NCBI GenBank assembly: GCA_017421905.1
Contig: JAFOHH010000102.1
Span: 1-9,276 of the forward strand
Reading direction: 5' to 3'
Source of the DNA: Clostridia bacterium
GTDB lineage: Bacteria > Bacillota > Clostridia > Christensenellales > Borkfalkiaceae
Length of the DNA stretch: 9,276 nucleotides
In this document: positions 6,186 to 9,276 of the stretch, one piece after another
Layout: each line of letters opens with the position of its first letter
Numbering within the stretch: the first letter of the stretch is position 1
Program-made: the position numbers and the translations under genes
The notes under the pieces: generated by a model
The model's database searches: none
What the model saw: only the letters and a program-made list of their open reading frames with translations
Told to the model about the DNA's origin: nothing

Positions 6186-6937
6186 AAACCGAGAAAAGGG
6201 GAGAGGTAATCTCCAAAGAGATACACGAAGGCCATCGTGCCCGCATGATGCGCAAGCTGATTGCCGATTCCGCCGTCCTTACCGATTGCGAGCTACTGGA
6301 AATTGCGCTCTATCAAGCCATTCCGCGCGCCAATACCAACCCCTTAGCGCACGAGCTGCTTGCGCGATTCGGCAATTTGCAAGCCGTTTTTTCCGCCCCG
6401 CCCGAGGAACTGATTTTAGTGCGCGGCATGGGAGAAAAGGCGGTGCAAATCTTGCTCGTTTTGGGCGAGATGTTCAACCGTTTGGGGAAAAGGGAAATTT
6501 CCATACCAAAAAAATTCTCCTTCGATTCGGTTAAAAACTTTTTCCTTACCTATTTTGCCGATAAAAGAAACGAGGAATTCATGGTAATGTTTATCGATAA
6601 AAGGGATTCGATTACCAAAACCTCGGTAACGGCGCACGGCGATAAAAACGGCGTAAACATCAACCTTACCGAGCTTTCTAAAGAAATTGGTATTGCCCAG
6701 CCGCACGCCATTATCGTGGCGCATAATCACCCCTCGGGTATGCCCTATCCCAGCGCGGCCGACGACGATTTAACCATGAAAATTAACTTTATGCTCGATC
6801 TTGCCGGCGTGCGCTTTTACGACCACATCGTCGTGGCGGGCAAAAATTATTATTCTTATCGGGTGGAAGGGAGAATGGATAAATTGCAAGCCCAAAGCTC
6901 CTTTGCGCGCTTTTCCGATTACTTGAAAAACGAATAA
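6167..6937 (+). CDS. radC: RadC-family JAB/MPN-domain protein
   Basis: A 256-residue RadC (UPF0758) protein. The N-terminal region has the family's HRARMMRKL...LTDCELLEIAL opening (23-47), a helix-hairpin-helix around LVRGMGEKAV (84-93), then a JAB/MPN metalloprotease-like domain with E136/E137 (NEEF) and a complete JAMM signature: H186-N-H188, seven residues, S196, two residues, D199. RadC was historically linked to DNA repair, but its actual activity is unsettled. The ATG at 6167 was chosen because it matches the family N-terminus; the frame is open upstream, but only as an out-of-frame reading of the Rho-like gene. The start lies 19 nt inside the Rho-like gene and has no strong ribosome binding site, which suggests translational coupling. 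Nothing points to a mobile element here, so this is probably the chromosomal housekeeping copy. Confidence 0.9.
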   Translation: MDKDQVKTEKRGEVISKEIHEGHRARMMRKLIADSAVLTDCELLEIALYQAIPRANTNPLAHELLARFGNLQAVFSAPPEELILVRGMGEKAVQILLVLGEMFNRLGKREISIPKKFSFDSVKNFFLTYFADKRNEEFMVMFIDKRDSITKTSVTAHGDKNGVNINLTELSKEIGIAQPHAIIVAHNHPSGMPYPSAADDDLTMKINFMLDLAGVRFYDHIVVAGKNYYSYRVEGRMDKLQAQSSFARFSDYLKNE

Positions 6938-6983
6938 ATATAACGAAAACCCCTATTGCAAAACTATTTTTGGAGAATTTAAA

Positions 6984-7625
6984 ATGAAAACCTATCTATT
7001 TGACTTTGACGGTACGCTCGTAGATTCTATGCCGGCTTTTATTGCGGGGGTTTTGAAGGAGTTAGATAAAAATAATTGCGAGTATAATAATGACGTCATA
7101 AAAATAATAACTCCCTTGGGGCTTGCCGGCACGGCCGATTATTTTATTAAAACGTTCGGCTTGGACGTAAGTAAGAAGGAGCTTGTTTCCAATTTCAAAA
7201 ATAATATGGCAAACGAATATTTTTATCATATTCCCGCAAAGAGGAACGTTATAAAGGTTTTAAAGCAATTAAAGGATAGCGGTGCAAGCTTAAACGTGTT
7301 AACCGCAAGCCCGCACGTTACGCTCGATGCCTGCTTAAAAAGATTGCAAATGTTCAATTTGTTTGATAACGTATGGTCTTGCGATGATTTTTCCACAACA
7401 GAAGCAAACCCCGAAATTTATAAACGCGCTTCTGAAAAGCTTAACGTAAACGTGAAAGACGTGCTGTTTTTAGACGACAATTTAAACGCAAATATAACGG
7501 CAAAGACTGCAGGCATGCAGGTTTGCGGCGTTTTTGATGAATCCTCCGCCGATTACGTAGACCAAATGAAAGCCGAATGCGATTTTTACGTTTACGATTT
7601 TGAACAATTATTAGAAATAGAATAA
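6984..7625 (+). CDS. HAD-superfamily hydrolase, phosphatase-like
   Basis: A 213-residue HAD hydrolase of the phosphoglycolate phosphatase/beta-phosphoglucomutase type, cytosolic. Motif I is FDFDGTLVDS (6-15), with nucleophile D7 and acid/base D9; motif II threonine is T107 in VLTASP; motif IV is LFLDDN (161-166). A helical cap occupies roughly 16-85. The usual motif III GKPxPEIY is TEANPEIY (139-146), so the expected lysine is glutamate E140; this may lower activity or be compensated by another lysine. TGGAG lies about 9 nt before the ATG. It follows radC by 46 bp with no clear promoter between, and a strong terminator follows it, so it is the likely last gene of the operon. By eye it is more AT-rich than radC or the Rho-like gene, with many AAT/ATA codons. 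Substrate unknown. Confidence 0.85.
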   Translation: MKTYLFDFDGTLVDSMPAFIAGVLKELDKNNCEYNNDVIKIITPLGLAGTADYFIKTFGLDVSKKELVSNFKNNMANEYFYHIPAKRNVIKVLKQLKDSGASLNVLTASPHVTLDACLKRLQMFNLFDNVWSCDDFSTTEANPEIYKRASEKLNVNVKDVLFLDDNLNANITAKTAGMQVCGVFDESSADYVDQMKAECDFYVYDFEQLLEIE

Positions 7626-7673
7626 GTAGCGGCCGTGCTACGATTGAATGGCAAAGCCGTATTTTTGCAAAAC

Positions 7674-7706
7674 AAAAGACTAACGAAAGTTTTCGTTAGT
7701 CTTTTT
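7674..7706. terminator. Bidirectional intrinsic terminator
   Basis: A perfect 15-bp inverted repeat (7674-7688 with 7691-7705) around GT begins with AAAA and ends with TTTTT, followed by more T to 7714. It can stop transcription of the plus-strand HAD operon and, less strongly, of the convergent minus-strand gene at 7810-8244. Confidence 0.9.
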
Positions 7707-7720
7707 CTTTTTTTGAAAAT

Positions 7721-7754
7721 TGCTATGCAAATAGCAGATAGCGTGCTTGCGCTA
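7721..7754. other. Two small hairpins in the convergent intergenic region
   Basis: TGCTAT/ATAGCA around GCAA (7721-7736), and TAGCG/CGCTA around a 6-nt loop (7739-7754), lie back to back between the terminator and a 21-bp duplication. They would be in the 3' untranslated RNA of the minus-strand gene. Function is unknown. Confidence 0.4.
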
Positions 7755-7756
7755 AG

Positions 7757-7801
7757 GCGTGCCTTTTTGCTGTAACAGCGTGCCTTTTTGCTGTAACAGC
7801 G
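7757..7801. repeat. Exact 21-bp tandem duplication
   Basis: The 21-bp unit GCGTGCCTTTTTGCTGTAACA occurs twice without a mismatch (7757-7777 and 7778-7798) and is followed by GCG, the start of a third copy. Each copy with the next bases holds the odd palindrome GCTGTAACAGC (7769-7779, 7790-7800). It lies 9 bp beyond the stop codon of the minus-strand gene. The exact identity suggests a recent slippage event or a short variable-number repeat. Confidence 0.85.
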
Positions 7802-7809
7802 GGATTTTT

Positions 7810-8244
7810 TTATAAATAAGATTTTAACCGTTCGAGGAAGGAGGACTCCATATCACGCAGCTCTTCTGCTAAGTGGCGGATGGTTTCGTCCATAATTTTA
7901 CCGCTTTCGCTAAGCAGGGTCATAACCTCGGTAAGGCCCATCGTCGTGCCTTGAATCAGCATATCGGCAATATGCGATTTACTGCCGTCGGTTAGGGTGT
8001 TCATTTTAATGCTACCCCAAAGCATTGCTTTTTTAAATACGTTGGGCTCTTTTGGCTCTTCTCCGCGGGAGAGCATTTCCTTTGCCAGCTTTCCGGCGTA
8101 GGCTTCGTAGCCTTCGTATTGGTGGGCAAGCTCTTCTTTCATTTTAACGTCGTCCGCTTCCTTCATTACGTAAGAAATGGATTCGAGTGCCATATGCACG
8201 TTTTTGTACAGGTTATGAAGGGAATCTTTGTTAACGTTTTCCAT
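7810..8244 (-). CDS. Conserved helical-bundle protein, unknown function
   Basis: A 144-residue, almost wholly alpha-helical protein with no signal peptide or membrane segment. Predicted helices run roughly 8-30, 32-62 (MKEELAHQYEGYEAYAGKLAKEML), 68-85, 88-116 (HIADMLIQGTTMGLTEVMTLL) and 117-142, separated by short turns (GEEPKEP at 61-67; TDGSKS at 85-90). The arrangement resembles small ferritin-like or DUF2383-type four-helix bundles that occur in Clostridia as hypothetical proteins. I see no clear pair of ExxH metal motifs, so metal binding is not claimed. The start at 8244 is fixed by AAGGAGA 8 nt upstream. It is a single-gene unit, divergent from rplU and convergent with the HAD operon. 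Function unknown; it is probably cytosolic. Confidence 0.75.
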   Translation of the reverse strand: MENVNKDSLHNLYKNVHMALESISYVMKEADDVKMKEELAHQYEGYEAYAGKLAKEMLSRGEEPKEPNVFKKAMLWGSIKMNTLTDGSKSHIADMLIQGTTMGLTEVMTLLSESGKIMDETIRHLAEELRDMESSFLERLKSYL

Positions 8245-8301
8245 AAAATAAATCTCCTTAAAAATGGGTTTTCGCTAAAAGTTTGTACAAAAAGGGCAAA
8301 T

Positions 8302-8330
8302 TTTATACGAAAACGCATAAAAACGTTTGA
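8302..8330 (-). promoter_or_regulatory. Weak candidate promoter for the helical-bundle gene
   Basis: A minus-strand -10 TATAAA (8307-8302) lies 17 bp from a poor -35 TCAAAC (8330-8325), which overlaps the -35 of the rplU promoter on the other strand. It would give a leader of about 50 nt. A perfect 10-bp palindrome TTTGTACAAA (8282-8291) sits just downstream of the predicted start and could be an operator. Confidence 0.35.
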
Positions 8331-8355
8331 CTTTTGCCTTGAAATATTGTATTCT
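8327..8355 (+). promoter_or_regulatory. Promoter of the L21-L27 operon
   Basis: -35 TTGACT (8327-8332), 17-bp spacer, -10 TATTCT (8350-8355). Transcription is predicted to start near 8361, giving a leader of about 87 nt before rplU. Confidence 0.7.
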
Positions 8356-8360
8356 ATAGG

Positions 8361-8447
8361 ACGAGCCGCTCGGATGGGGCTTTTTAAGTGCGCAAATAAT
8401 TGCGCCGCCCGACTTCGGCGAGACTGGGAAGAGGAGGCAAAAAAACT
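8361..8447 (+). promoter_or_regulatory. Candidate L21 leader RNA (autoregulatory)
   Basis: The roughly 87-nt untranslated leader of rplU is rich in structure: CGAG/CTCG around CCG (8362-8372), a 6-bp GCGCAA/TTGCGC stem with an ATAA loop (8390-8405), and GC-rich CCGACTTCGG (8409-8418) before the ribosome binding site GAGGAGG (8431-8437). Firmicutes are known to carry a structured leader before rplU, thought to bind a ribosomal protein for feedback control. Position and structure fit that element; I could not test it against the family model. Confidence 0.55.
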
Positions 8448-8759
8448 ATGTACGCTATTGTAAGAAACGGCAGCAAACAATACAAGGCAGAGGTTGGCTC
8501 TGTTATTAAGTTTGAAAAGCTGGATAAAGCGGTTGGCGAAAAGGTTGAATTCGAAGTAGTACTTTACTCCGATGACAACGGTATCGTCGTTGGTACCCCC
8601 GTGGTAGAAAACGTAACCGTTATCGGCGAAGTCGTAGCGCAAGATAAGTTCAGAAAGGTCATTGTTTATAAGTACAAGGCAAAGAAGAACGAGCGCAGAA
8701 AGCAGGGTCACAGACAACCCTTTACCGCAGTTAAGATCGAAACGATTGCTGCAAAATAA
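8448..8759 (+). CDS. rplU: 50S ribosomal protein L21
   Basis: A 103-residue bacterial ribosomal protein L21, which binds 23S rRNA in the large subunit. The start MYAIVRNGSKQYKAEVG, the central VGTPVVENVTVIGEVV and the C-terminal rRNA-binding KYKAKKNERRKQGHRQPFT are full family hallmarks, and the length is standard. The ATG at 8448 is set by GAGGAGG 10 nt upstream; the frame extends slightly further upstream into the leader but is not coding there. It is the first gene of the operon and is followed after 23 bp by rpmA. The prp/ysxB gene normally found between them in Firmicutes is absent. Confidence 0.98.
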   Translation: MYAIVRNGSKQYKAEVGSVIKFEKLDKAVGEKVEFEVVLYSDDNGIVVGTPVVENVTVIGEVVAQDKFRKVIVYKYKAKKNERRKQGHRQPFTAVKIETIAAK

Positions 8760-8782
8760 TTCTTTTTTAGGAGGAAATTAAA

Positions 8783-9058
8783 ATGTTATTGTTAAATTTA
8801 TTTGCTCATAAAAAGGGTGGCGGCAGCACGAAGAACGGTCGCGACAGCGAAGCCAAACGCCTTGGCACGAAACGTGCAGACGGTCAGGCAGTTCTCGCTG
8901 GTAACATCCTTGTAAGACAACGCGGAACGAAAATCCATCCCGGCAACAACGTTGGTATCGGTAAAGACGATACGTTGTTTGCTTTAATCGATGGCAAAGT
9001 AAAATTTGAACGCGTAGGCAAAGACAAAAAGCAAGTAAGCGTTTACGCTGCTGAATAA
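8783..9058 (+). CDS. rpmA: 50S ribosomal protein L27 with a short N-terminal leader
   Basis: A 91-residue L27, whose N-terminus reaches toward the peptidyl-transferase centre. The body is canonical: [21 protein letters not shown] from residue 8, [25 protein letters not shown]. Before the AHKKG point, where proteobacterial L27 starts after its Met, there are seven extra residues, MLLLNLF. This resembles the Firmicutes leader MLKLNLQFF that the Prp protease removes, but it lacks the two residues corresponding to QF, so a single F precedes the Ala. AGGAGG lies 8 nt before the ATG, and no start codon exists at the mature N-terminus, so the leader must be translated and then removed or tolerated. 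The prp gene is not next to it. A terminator follows immediately. Confidence 0.97.
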   Translation: MLLLNLFAHKKGGGSTKNGRDSEAKRLGTKRADGQAVLAGNILVRQRGTKIHPGNNVGIGKDDTLFALIDGKVKFERVGKDKKQVSVYAAE

Positions 9059-9070
9059 TTTAGCAAAAAG

Positions 9071-9101
9071 CGGATACCAAAGCGGTATCCGTTTTCTTTT
9101 T
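9071..9101 (+). terminator. Intrinsic terminator after rpmA
   Basis: CGGATACC (9071-9078) pairs with GGTATCCG (9084-9091) around AAAGC and is followed by TTTTCTTTTT. It ends the L21-L27 operon. Confidence 0.92.
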
Positions 9102-9120
9102 AAATTTTTACGGGCAATGC

Positions 9121-9149
9121 TTGCGGTTTTTGCCGTTCTTTGTTATAAT
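9121..9149 (+). promoter_or_regulatory. Promoter of the HD-domain gene
   Basis: A perfect -10 TATAAT (9144-9149) with an extended TGT just upstream, and a partial -35 TTGCGG (9121-9126) at 17 bp. The predicted start is near 9156, about 35 nt before the ATG at 9191. Confidence 0.7.
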
Positions 9150-9190
9150 AAAACAAAAAGTGCTTATGACCAAATAGTAAGAGGTGCAAA

Positions 9191-9276
9191 ATGGAAATTT
9201 CTTATGAAAGATTGCAGCGGCAAATCCGCTTTGTTTTGGAAATTGATAAAATGAAAAGCGTTTACCGCAAAAATAT
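9191..9276 (+). CDS. HD-domain hydrolase, N-terminal fragment
   Basis: Only the first 28 codons lie in the window: MEISYERLQRQIRFVLEIDK, then MKSVYRKN. The pattern RLxxQIxFxLEIDKxKxVxR is the characteristic opening of Firmicutes HD-domain proteins of the YfbR-like (COG1896) group, many of which act as or resemble 5'-deoxynucleotidases. The HD metal-binding motif itself lies beyond the window edge, so the activity cannot be checked here. GAGGTG lies about 4 nt before the ATG, and the gene has its own promoter after the rpmA terminator. Confidence 0.65.
   Translation, partial: MEISYERLQRQIRFVLEIDKMKSVYRKN

Noticed and set aside
6167..6937. radC as a marker of a mobile element or anti-restriction island.
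   Set aside because: RadC-like genes do occur on mobile elements, but there are no integrase, transposase, toxin or phage genes here, and the neighbours are conserved chromosomal families.
7757..7801. CRISPR repeat fragment.
   Set aside because: Two copies are directly abutted with no spacer, and no cas genes are nearby.
8166..8717. A 183-codon minus-strand frame antisense to rplU.
   Set aside because: It runs through the certain L21 gene and its leader, with no start signals; it is a shadow frame.
9166..9177. Mini upstream ORF (Met-Thr-Lys-stop) in the HD-gene leader.
   Set aside because: Only three codons with no ribosome binding site; likely chance.

Overview
The window looks like chromosomal DNA of an anaerobic Firmicutes (Clostridia-type) bacterium. 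The support is as follows: genes carry AGGAGG-type ribosome binding sites; sigma-A-like promoters are readable (TTGACA/TAAAAT with 17-bp spacers); L27 has a short N-terminal leader before its AHKKGG motif, a trait of Firmicutes; DUF1934/YwiB-type and COG2509-type proteins are present; and L21 is preceded by a structured leader. Base composition looks intermediate by eye. There are no rRNA, tRNA, CRISPR, phage or transposase features. Most genes are ordinary housekeeping or conserved-hypothetical genes; one is a strikingly degenerate Rho homologue.

Layout. (1) At 54-305 on the minus strand is a small single-span membrane protein. It has a strong promoter and a roughly 135-nt leader built of about three imperfect 39-nt repeats. 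(2) At 609-3381 on the plus strand are two FAD-dependent oxidoreductases in tandem, one HI0933/BaiN-like and one COG2509-like, closed by an intrinsic terminator at 3406-3434. (3) At 3587-7625 on the plus strand is an apparent five-gene operon: a DUF1934 beta-barrel protein, predicted to be translated from a leaderless transcript; an MBL-fold hydrolase; a Rho-fold protein that has lost every ATPase signature; RadC, overlapping the Rho-like gene by 19 nt; and a HAD phosphatase. A perfect 15-bp-stem bidirectional terminator lies at 7674-7706. (4) At 7707-7809 is a structured intergenic stretch with small hairpins and an exact 21-bp tandem duplication. (5) At 7810-8244 on the minus strand is a helical-bundle protein of unknown function. 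(6) At 8327-9101 on the plus strand is the L21-L27 operon with its promoter, leader and terminator, but without the prp/ysxB protease gene that usually sits between the two. (7) At 9191-9276 is the start of an HD-domain hydrolase with its own promoter.

The most interesting item is the 461-residue Rho-like protein. Its N-terminal helical and OB/cold-shock RNA-binding domains and the overall RecA-like backbone are recognisable. The Walker A lysine/threonine, the catalytic glutamate after Walker B, the Walker B aspartate, the R-loop and the arginine finger are all replaced. It reads as a non-hydrolysing 'pseudo-Rho', kept as an intact gene in an operon with radC. Second is the absence of prp beside a shortened L27 leader. 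No claim of a wholly new system is made; these two points are what merit follow-up.
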